Source: Microvelia longipes (lineage: Eukaryota; Arthropoda; Insecta; Hemiptera; Veliidae). From it: DNA of 64,000 bases. Numbering within the stretch: position 1 is the stretch's first letter; each line of letters begins with the position of its first letter. The stretch spans positions 51,312,124 to 51,376,123 of the forward strand of contig JACMZG010001911.1 in NCBI GenBank assembly GCA_018340805.1, given 5' to 3'. The position numbers were made by a program, and so were the translations under genes. The notes under the pieces are model-generated. The model was given only the letters and a program-made list of their open reading frames with translations. It ran no database searches and was not told the DNA's origin. Positions 1-10,489 of the stretch are shown one piece after another.

Positions 1-955
1 ACCGAACTTTTGCCGAACTATGTATAGCTAAGTGTATATGTAAAAAACGCTCAAAAATAAATAAAAAAATCGTATAGATTGTCAAAAATATTAATATTTG
101 TGTAATAGACTATAAATTAATATACTGTATTGCGGAATTTAACATACCTGTCATGAAAGAAACATATATTATTTAACACAATTTATTAAAAAAAATAATA
201 ATTATTAACTATTGCTAACTATATGGTCTAATATAAAACACAAAAAATAGAAAATGTAAACAATGTAAACGTATACAGAGTAACAGCAGTAGTAACATAC
301 CGCAAATTAATAATTCTGCGTTGCGGCTTTAGTATAGTTCGGCACCTGTATAGTTTCGGCCAAACATTATAAATTCTATATAAAATCATGGAATGGTTGA
401 ACTGAAATAAACTTTGTAAACGTATACAGAGTAACAGCAGTAGTAACATACTGCAAATAATAATTCTGCGTTTGCGGCTTTAGTATAGTTCGGCAACTTT
501 GTATATAGTTCGGCCGAACTATATAAAATTCTATATAAAATCAGGGGATTGTTGAACTGAAATAAAACTTGTAACGTATACAGAGTAACAGCAGTAGTAA
601 CATACTGCAAATTAATAATTCTGCGTTGGCGGCTTTAGTATAGTTCGGCAACAATGTATAGTTCGGCCGAACATTATAAAATTCTATATAAAATCATGGA
701 ATGGTTGAACTGAAATAAACTTTGTAAACGTATACAGAGTAACAGCAGTAGTAACATACTGCAAATTAATAATTCTGCGTTGCGGCTTTAGTATAGTTCG
801 ACAACAATGTATAGTTCGGCCGAACATTATAAAATTCTATATAAAATCATGGAATGGTTGGACTGAAATAAAACTTTGTAAACTAATGCAGAGTAACAGC
901 AGTGGTAACATACTGCAAATTAATAATTCTGCGTTGCGGCATTAGTATAGTCACT
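1..955 (-). mobile_element. Inverted left copy of palindrome-repeat transposon-like end
   Basis: Read on the minus strand, this stretch holds about four ~155 bp monomers followed by the terminal module that closes each unit of the array at 4,173-12,723. Bases 1-235 are the reverse complement of that module and include an AAAAACGCTCAAAAATAAAT block. The module's outermost ~35 bases lie beyond the window. Each monomer carries the GTTCGGCCGAAC palindrome and the GCAGTATGTTAC / GTATACGTTTAC blocks. Since the same repeat points the other way from 4,173 on, positions 1 and 12,723 look like the two outward ends of one large inverted-repeat structure. The junction with unrelated LINE sequence is sharp, near 950-955. 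No coding capacity is seen; short ORFs here are by-products of the repeat. Confidence 0.8.
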
Positions 956-2120
956 TGAACCTCCGCCCCTCTGTCACCTCCAAGAAGGAGATAACCCAGT
1001 TCGTAAGGGCCTTTGGGGACCCTCTCTCACTGAGAGCTTTGCCATTGACCTTAATTCTTGCCGATCGAAGGCACCTCAACATCAAAGAAGAGAGCAAGGC
1101 AGAATTCTCCAGAGTCTAGAAATTTCTCAACCTCACTGACCAGCGCATGAAGGGCAGATTCAGTCAACTTATGCCACTGAAAAGCATGCTGGTTTGGATA
1201 AAGAGGGCCTCGGGAGAGAAATTCCTCACGGATATAATTATTCATAATCCTTTTTTGGCCCTTACCTATAAAAGAAGTAAGGCAAATAGGTCTGAAAGAC
1301 TTAGCCTGAGTGTAGTCAGTCTTCCCAGGTTTAGGAATAAAGACCACCCTAGCCGCCTTCCATTCCGGGGAACCTCCTCCCATGCCACGCTAGCTTGAAA
1401 TAATTTACTCAAAGATGGGTAAATGACATCCATGCTACGCTGCAGCACAATAGAGGAATCCTGTCAGGGCCTGGTGCTTTTATAGCCTCAACTGACTGAA
1501 TGCCCAATTTATGGGCACCATAAGAGATAACCTTATCAGCTAGGTTCCATATTTTCCTTTGGTCCATGTGCCATATCATCTCTTAAGAGATCCAAGCATA
1601 TTTCTTCTCCCTTCCTCACTAAGCAGTTTAGAGAGCCTAAAAGCATCTGCCATGGATGAAATCTCCTCACAATGGGTCTGCCAGCTGGCTCATTTGCATC
1701 TCCTGACCTCTTTTTTTAAATTCCTTTCTAGCCCCTCATTAATTATCCCAGTGCAGTGGGTCCATAGATCTCACGGCACGGTTTAGAGCCCTTCGCATCT
1801 TCTTCTTTAGAAGAGAAAGATGGCGAGTCCACCATCGAACCTTACGCATCGGTTCAGAAACTAAGGGGCAGGTTTCCTCAAAGGTATCCCTTAGATTGTT
1901 AGAGAGGGCTATGGCACTTTCCAGAAAAATCCGGCCATTGCCATAATCCCCAGGCGTTAACTCAGGAAGAGAGGACAGCTTCTCAAAGAAAGCCGTCCAG
2001 TCAGTTTTCCTGGGGTTGCGCCTAAAAGTGGGGGGCCCATCGTCTCTAGGCATATCAAAAGAAATCATACTGTAGCGTAGCCTATAAGAACAACACGGAT
2101 TAACGTTCAACACTCAAAGC
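956..2120 (-). pseudogene. Non-LTR retrotransposon (LINE) reverse transcriptase fragment
   Basis: Minus-strand fragment of a LINE polyprotein of R1/Jockey type. From 2,113 down to 1,739 it encodes the linker between endonuclease and RT (basic segment near RKVRWWTRHLSLLKKKMRR). From 1,383 down to 1,051 it encodes the start of the RT: WKAARVVFIPKPGK, then SFRPICLTSFIGK, then LYPNQHAFQ and LALFFDVE. The DVEGAFD motif is split by a 1-base loss near 1,068: the aspartate block reads through only after a frame change. A W-V-I-S-F-L block follows near 975 in yet another frame. The catalytic YADD region, the rest of the ORF and the 3' end are missing. It is a dead copy, cut at ~955 by the palindrome repeat and at ~2,120 next to a Gypsy fragment. 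Family is clear; clade is inference. Confidence 0.8.
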
Positions 2121-2159
2121 AATCTAATTATATTAACTCTCAACAATAACTTAAATCCT

Positions 2160-4130
2160 CATTTAAAAAAAAACTCATGTCATATATAAAAATATATGAC
2201 ACTCTTCCCCTCTTAATTTCCAGCAGGTCCTCAGGTTGTTCTCTAACAGCTTCATTCGATTGCTGTGTACCACCAAGCGTTTGGTCCGACTTCCAATTTT
2301 CAGGACCCTAAAAGTAACATCAGATAACTTTTTCCGCACTATGTAGGGCCCATCCCAGGGGCGATGAAACTTTGCACTTCTTCCTTTTCGCATGTGTGGA
2401 AACCAAATCCATACACGATCCCCTTCCTTTAAAGCTTTTATCCCGCTGCATGATCTGTCGTAATAACTTTTTTGAGCTTGATGTTTCAAATCTTGTCTCT
2501 TCCGAATTACCTTATATGCTTTCTCCAGAATCTGTCTGCGCTCTGTTATGTACTGAGTCAAACCCTGCATTGGTTCTGGTACTACCATACATAAGATCTA
2601 AAGGCAGTCGAAATCTCTCTCCAACAATGCATAGTGCGGCGTAACACCAGTAGTAACATGTTCACTTGACCGATAGACCATCATAACCATAGGAAGATGT
2701 TTATCCCAATCATCATGGTGATCGTTTACATAGTGTGATAGCATATCGGCCAAGGTTCGATTGAACCGCTCGACTAACCCGTCGGATTGTGGATGGTAAG
2801 GGCTAGTCCTTGTCTTTACCATGTTCAACTGCTCAGCTAGTTCTACAAACAGCTGTGACTCAAACTGACGGCCTTGGTCCGAATGAACTTCATATGGTAC
2901 ACCATAGCGGGCATAAATTCTTTCAAAAATACATCAGCAACAGTTTTTGCTTCTATATTCTGCAATGCAACCTTCTACCCACTTAGTGAAATAATCGGCT
3001 ATGACAAGAATATACTTGTTTTGCTGGGTTGTCTCAGGTAAAGGGCCTAGAATGTCTAACGCAACACGTTGGAATGGAAACCCAGTTTTTACTACTTGCA
3101 TAGGTGCTCTTGCTTTACTACCTTTCGCTTGTTGCAATCCTGGCATGAACTAACCCAATCCTATCTCCCGCAAATACCTGGCCAATAAACCGTAAGCTTA
3201 TCTTCTTCTTAGTCCTGCTAATTCCCTAAGTGTGCTCCCGACAGTCCCCCATGCAACTCCTGCAGTACTATTGGGATCAACTTACGAGGTAGAACAACCT
3301 GGTACCTAACAACTTTTTCAGTTTCTTCCCACCGACGTTGCAAAACCCATCTTTGTTTTTACTCAGACGGTGCCATTGTGCCCACAGGCTTAAAAGAGTG
3401 ACATTGCTTCCTCGTACTTGCTGGTACTCAGGTCGTTCACCTGCATCTATCCAGTTAAATACTTCTTTTAAGTCAACATCAAATCTTTGCTCCTGAGCTA
3501 TCGTGTCATCTGTCAATACTATAGCACAAATCGTCCGATCTTCTGTCAGATTATTGTCTTCTTCTGGGTCTTTCACAACAATTTTGCACTGTCTGCATAT
3601 TCGTGACAATCCGTCAGCGTTAGCGTGAAGCTTACCAGGTCTATGGATCAAAATTATATTGGGAAAGGAATTCAATCCACCTCGCTAACTGTCCTTCGGG
3701 TTCTTTGAATGATTGTAACCATCTTAAAGCATTATGGTCTGTTCAAACAGTAAATTGACGGCCATATAAATATGCTTTGAAGTGCTGTACTCCATACACC
3801 AGTGCTAGCATTTCTTTCCTCGTTTTACAATAATGCCGTTCTGCCTTTGAAAGTGCTCTACTCGCGTACGCTATGACTCTCTCTACCTGCCAATAACCTG
3901 AAGCGAGATCTAGAGAAGAAAACAATACAGCTCCTTTTAAATTGTCTAAGATATCATCAATCTTAAGGTTATTTTCCTCGGCTTATCCAACAACTCTACA
4001 CATCTCTTCCGAAGAGGGAGGGGTGGCAGAGTCATACGTAAGTATAGACTCACCACCAATGGATGTTGGAGAGTTTGGCCATTAACCTTACATTCCAAGA
4101 TAGCTGCTGTAGCATCCCTGATCCAATTTC
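2160..4130 (-). pseudogene. Ty3/Gypsy retrotransposon pol fragment (RT-RNase H-integrase), decayed
   Basis: Minus-strand remnant of a Ty3/Gypsy pol gene. In coding order: the RT motif-A block LFSSLDLASGYWQV (~3,925-3,885); RNase H (IAYASRALSKAERHY, MLALVYGVQHFKAYLYGRQF, to ~3,743); the end of RNase H with HRPGKLHANADGLSR (~3,640-3,600); a zinc-finger remnant (CQDC near 3,130); the integrase core with ALDILGPLP, ILVIADYFTKW, HSDQGRQFES (~2,885) and DGLVERFNRTL (~2,775), so the D-D-E residues are still visible; and a C-terminal GPY/F-type domain with RPWDGPYIVRKK (~2,350), ending near 2,175. At least five frames are used and a stop follows YGRQFTV. The RT is fused to RNase H by an internal deletion near 3,880 that removes the YxDD half. 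Gag, protease and LTRs are not seen. Confidence 0.88.
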
Positions 4131-4172
4131 TAATAGGTGAGAATTTTTAAAATCCTTGGTTGCTACAATTGC

Positions 4173-7065
4173 AGCATCTTGGAATGTCATTTCTCATGTC
4201 GCGCTATCTAAAGAAACGCGATTTAATTATTATTATTGTTGTTATATTGAAGTTTTCAATTTATGAAAAATAGATTTTGACATCAGTCCTTGCCCCTTAA
4301 ATCTGCATCTACATCTAGCAGATGCAGATTCATTAAAATTTCAAAATCCCCTGATTTTATAAAACATTTATATATTTCGCCAAACTAAACTAAACCCGCA
4401 ATATAGCATCATTAATTTGCAGTCTATAACTTTTGCTTCTATTTTCTATATGTTTACTAAGTTTTATTTTAAATTCAACAATCCCCCTGTTTTAATATAG
4501 AATTTTATATAGTGTGGCCGAACTATACAAAGCTGCCGAACTATACTAAACCCGCAACCTAACATTATTAATTAGCAGGATGTTATTAGGCCTGTTACAT
4601 ATGGTTACTATGTTTTATTTAATTCAACAATCTCATGATTTTATATAAAATTAAAATAGTTCAGCCCTAACAAAGTTGCCGAACTATACTAAAGCCGCAA
4701 CGCAGAATTATTATTGCAGTATGTTACCACTGCTGTTACTCTGTAATACGTTTACAAAGTTTCATTTATTTCAACCACCCGATTTATATAAAATTTTATA
4801 TTGTTCGCGAACATACATAGTTGCCGAACTATACTAAAGCCGCAACGCAATTATTAATTTGCAGTATGTTACTAACTGCTGTTACTCTGTATACGTTTAC
4901 AAAGTTTTATTTCAGTTCAAACCCATTCCATGATTTTATATAGATTTTATATTGTTTTGGCCGAACTATACATGTTGCCGAACTATACTTAAAAGCCGCA
5001 ACGCAGGAATTATTAATTGCAGTATGTGACTACTGCTGTTACTCTTGTATACGTTTAACAAAGTTTTATTTCCAGGTTCAACCATTCCATGTTTTTATAT
5101 AGATTTTATTAATGTTTGGGCCGAACATATACATTTGTTCAACTATACTAAAGCTGCGACGCTGGATTATTGAATTTGCAGCTGAGCGTTACTTTNATCT
5201 AAAAAACGCGATTTAATTATTATTATTGTTGTTATTGAAGTTTTAATTTATGAAAAAATAGAGATTTTGACATCAATCCTTGCCCCTTAAATCTGCATCT
5301 ACATCTAGCAGATCAGATTCATTAAATTTCAACAATCCCCTGATTTTAATATAAACATTTATATATTTCGCCAAACTAAACTAAACCGCAATATAGATCA
5401 TTAATTTGCAGTCTATAACTTTTGCTTCTATTTTCTATATGTTTACTAAGTTTTATTTCAATTCAACAATCCCCTGATTTAATATAGAATTTTTATAGTG
5501 TGGCCGAACTATACAAAGCTGCCGAACTATACTAAACCGCAACCAAATTATTAATTAGCAGATGTTATTAGGCCTGTTACATATGGTTACTATGTTTTAT
5601 TTAATTTCAACAATCTCATGATTTTATATAAAATTTAAAATAGTTCAGCCAAACTATACAAAGTTGCCGAACTATACTAAAGCCGCAACGCAGAATTATT
5701 AATTTGCAGTATGTTACCACTGCTGTTACTCTGTATACGTTTACAAAGGTTTCATTTATTTCAACCACCCCTGATTTTATATAAAATTTTATATTGTTCG
5801 GCCGAACTATACATAGTTTGCCGAACTATACTAAAGCCGCAACGCAGAATTATTAATTTGCAGTATGTTACTATGCGTTACTCTGTATACGTTTACAAAG
5901 TTTTAATTTCAGTTCAAAACCCATTCATGATTTATATAGAATTGTATAATGTTGGCCGAACTATACATGTTGCCGAACTATACTAAACTGCGACGCAGAA
6001 TTATTAATTTGCAGTAGGTTACTACTGCTGTTACTCTGTATACGTTTACAAAGTTTTATTTAATTTCAACAATCCCCTGATCTTATAGAATTTTATATAA
6101 TTCGGCCGAACTATAGAAAGTTGCCAGCAACTATACTAAGCGCAAGCCAAGAATTATTAATTGCAAGTATTTACAACTGCCTGTTACTCTGTATACGTTT
6201 ACAAAGTTTTATTTCAGTCCAACAATTCCATGATTTATTATAGAATTTTATAATGTTCGCCAAACTATACATTGTTGCGAACTATACTAAGCCGCAACGC
6301 AGAATTATTAATTTGCATATGTTACTACTGCGTACTCTGTATTTGTTTACAAGTTTTATTTTAATTTCAACCAATTCCATGATTTTATATAGAATTTTAT
6401 AATGTCGGCCGAACTATACATAGTTGCCGAACTATACTAAAGCCGCAACGCAGAATATATTAATTTGCAGTATGTTACTAAACTGCTGTTCTATACACGT
6501 TACGTTTACAAAGTTTTATTCAACCAACCTCATAATTTTATATAGAATTTTTATAGTTCGGCCGAACTATACAATTGTTGCCGAACTATACTAAAGCCGC
6601 AACGCAGAATTATTAATTTGCAGTATGTTACTACTGCTGTGTACTCTGTATACGTTTACAAAAAGTTTTATTTTAAACCATACTTGATTAATATAGAATT
6701 TTAATAAATGTTTTATACATTGTTGCCGAACTATACTAAAGCTTTTATTAGAACTCATACTCTGTATACGTTTTACATTGTTTATTTGCTATTTTTTTTG
6801 TTGTTTTATATTAGACCATTATTAATAGTTAACTAATTATTATTTTTTTTAATAAAGTATTGTGTTAATAATATATTGTTTCTTTCATGACAGGTATGTT
6901 AAATTCCGCAATACAGTATAGTTAATTTATAGTCCTATACACAAGATATTAATATTTTTGACAATCTATACGATTTTTTTATTTATTTTTGAGCGTTTTT
7001 TACATATACACTTCGCTATACATAGTTCGGAATTTGGGCCCAAAATTCGGCAGTTCGTGAAAATG
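4173..7065 (+). repeat. Higher-order unit 1 (contains an internal duplication)
   Basis: First plus-strand unit. It contains two copies of the head block (about 4,173-4,350 and 5,200-5,340). The sequence following each head is close to collinear, including the rare variant blocks GGATGTTATTAGGCCTGTTAC-like (near 4,580 and 5,560) and TATAACTTTTGCTTCTATTT (4,424 and 5,414). A single N at 5,196 marks the seam. The unit ends in a terminal module (~6,770-7,065) whose last bases are corrupted (GTGAAAATGAG instead of GTGAAATAGTGAG). The internal duplication may be an assembly artefact. Confidence 0.75.
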
Positions 7066-8239
7066 AGTACCAGTTTCTTGGAAATGTCACCCATGTCGCC
7101 TCTCTAAGGAAACGCCGGATTAAATTATAATTATTGTTGTATTTGAGTTTCAATTTTATGAAAATAGAGATTTTGAACCATCATCTGCCCCTCTAAATCT
7201 GATCTACATCAGCAGATGCAGATTCAATTTAATTTCACAATCCCCTGATTTTATATAAATTTATTACTTTCGCCAAACAAACTAAACCCGCAATATACAC
7301 ATAATTTGCAGTAGTTAACCACTGCTATACTCTGTACTACGTTTACAAATTTATTTCAGTTCAACAATCCCCTGATTATATAGAATTTAAATCAGTTGCG
7401 GCCCGAACTATACATAGTTGCCGACACTATGGAAACCCGCAACCACAACATTATTAATAGCAGATGTTACTAGGGCTGTTACATTTTATCATGATTACTA
7501 ATGTTTATTTAATTCAACAATCTCAATGATTTTATAAAATTTATATGTCCCGAACTACTACATAGTTGCCCGAACTATAACTAAAGCCGCAACAGCAGAA
7601 TATAATTTTGCAGTATGTTACTACGCTGTTACTCTGTATAACGTTTTACATAATTTATTTTAAGTTCAACTATCCATAATTGTAAAATAGAATTTATAAC
7701 CGTTCCGCCGAACATACATTGTGCCGACTATACTAAACCGCAACGCAGAATATTAATTGCAGTAATGTACTACTGCTGTTGACTCTGTATACGTTTTACA
7801 AAGTTTTCATTAAGTTCAGACCATTCCATGATTTTTATATAGAATTTATAATTTTGCCGAACTATACATTGTTCCCGAACTATACTAAGCGCAACGCAGA
7901 ATGTATTATTTTGCAGTATGTTACTTTACTGCTGTTACTCTTATACGTTTCCATTGTTACATTGCTATTTTTGTGTTTATATTAAACCATATAGTTAGCA
8001 ATAGTTAATAAATATTTTTTTTAATAAAGTATGTGTTAAATAATATATGTTTCTTCAACAGGTTTTAAATTCCGCCAATACCGTATATTAATTTATAGTC
8101 TATTACACAAATTTTAATATTTTTTGACAATCTATATCGATTTTTTTATTTATTTTTGAGCGTTTTTTACATCATACACTTCGCTAAACATATTCGGCAA
8201 AAGTTTGGGCAAAAATTCGGCAGTTCGGTTGAAATAGTG
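7066..8239 (+). repeat. Higher-order unit 2 (short)
   Basis: Starts with AGTTTCTTGG and the head block and carries only about four degraded monomers. It ends in the terminal module (~7,945-8,239) with GAAATAGTG at 8,231-8,239. It has the most indels of the four units. Confidence 0.75.
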
Positions 8240-10489
8240 AGTACCAGTTTTTTGGAATGTCATTCCTCATGTCGCGCTCTCTAAGGAAACGATTTAATTA
8301 TTATTATTGTTGTATATTGATGTTTTCAATTTATGAAAAATAGAGATTTTGACATCAGTCTTGCCCCTTAAATCTGCATCTACATCTAGCAGATGCAATT
8401 CATTAATTTCAACAATCCCCTGATTTTTATTAGAAATTTATATACTTCGCCAAACTAAACTAAACCGCAATATATATCATTAATTTGCAGTATGTTACCA
8501 CTGCTATTATCTGTATACGTTTACAAAGTTTTATTTCAGTTCAACAATCCCCTGATTTTATATAGAATTTTATATAGTTCGGCCGAACTATACATAGTTG
8601 CCGAACTATGGAAAACCCGCAACCAAACATTATTAATTAGCAGGATGTTACTAGGGCTGTTACATTTTATATGATTACTATGTTTTATTTAATTTCAACA
8701 ATCTCATGATTTTATATAAATTTTAAATAGTTCAGCCGAACTATACAAAGTTGCCAACTAACTAAAGCCGCAACGCAGAATTATTAATTTGCAGTATATT
8801 ACACTGCTATTACTCTGTATACGTTTACAAAGTTTTATTTAATTTCAACAATCCCCTGATTTTATATAGAATTTTATATAGTTCGGCCGAACTATACATA
8901 GTTGCCGAACTATACTAAAGCCGCAACGCAGAATTATTAATTTGCAGTATGTTACCACTGTTGTTACTCTGTATACGTTTACAAAGTTTTATTTCAATTT
9001 CAACAATCCCTGATTTATATAGAATTTATATAGTTCGGCCGAACTATACAAAGTTGCCGAACTATACTAAAGCCGCAACGCAGAATTATTAATTTGCAGT
9101 ATGTTACTACTGCTGTTACTCTGTATACGTTTACAAAGTTTTATTTAATTTCAACAATCCCTGATTTTATATAGAATTTTAATATGGTTCGGCCGAACTA
9201 TACAAAGTTGCCGAACTATACTAAAGCCGCAACGCAGAATTATTAATTTGCAGTATGTTACTACTGCTGTTACTCTGTATACGTTTACAAAGTTTTATTT
9301 TAATTTCAACAATTCCCTGATTTTATTAGAATTTTATATGAGTTCGGCCGAACTATACAAGTTGCCGAACTATACTAAAGCCGCAAACGCAGAATTATTA
9401 ATTTGCAGTATGTTACTACTGCTGTTACTCTGTATATCGTTTACAAAGGTTATTTAATTTAACATCCCCTGATTTTATATAGAATTTTATAATAGTTCGG
9501 CCGAACTATACATAGTTGCCGAACTATACTTAAAGCCGCAGCAACTTATTAATTTTGCAGGATGTTACTATGCTGTTACATTCTGTATACGTTTACAAAG
9601 TTTTATTTTAATTTAACAATCCCATGATTTTTATATAGAATTTTATATAGTTCGGCCGAACTATACATAGTTGCCGAACTATACTAAAGCCGCAACGCAG
9701 AATTATTAATTTGCAGTATGTTACTACTGCTGTTACTCTGTATACGTTTACAAAGTTTTATTTAATTTCAACAATTCTGATTTTTACTATAGGATTTTAT
9801 AGTTCGGCCGAACTATACATTGTTGCCGACTATACTAAAGCGCCGCAAATTATTTAATTTGCAGTATGTTACTACTGCTGTTACTCTGTATACGTTTACA
9901 AAGTTTTATTTAATTTCAACAATCCCTGATTTTATATAGAATTTTTATTAATGTTCGGCCGAACTATACAAAGTTGCCGAACTATACTAAAAGCCGGCAA
10001 CGCAGAATTATTAATTTGCAGTATGTTTACTACTGCTTACTCTGTATAGTTTACAAAGTTTATTTTAGTTCAACATTCCATGATTTTATATAATTTTATA
10101 TATGTTGGCCGAACTATACATTGTTGCCGAACTAGTACTAAAGCTGCAACGCAGAATTATTAATTTGCAGTTGTTACTACTGCTGTTACTCTGTATACGT
10201 TTACATTGTTTACATTTGTATTTTTATCTGTTTTTTATATAGACCATATAGTTAGCAATAGTTATACTAATTATTATTATTTTTTAATAAAGTTGTGTTA
10301 ATTAATATATGTTATCTTTATGCAGGTATTTAAATTCGCAATACAGTATATTAATTTATAGCTTTACACAATATTAAATTTTTGACAATTATACGATTTT
10401 TTATTTATTTTTGAGAGTTTTATTACTATACAATCGCTATACAGTTCGGAAAAGTTTGGGCAAAAATTCGAGCAGTTGGTGAAATAGTG
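8240..10489 (+). repeat. Higher-order unit 3
   Basis: Head block at 8,240-8,420, then about a dozen monomers, many intact, for example the full palindrome at 8,573-8,592. The terminal module lies at ~10,205-10,489 and ends in GAAATAGTG. Collinear with unit 4. Confidence 0.8.
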
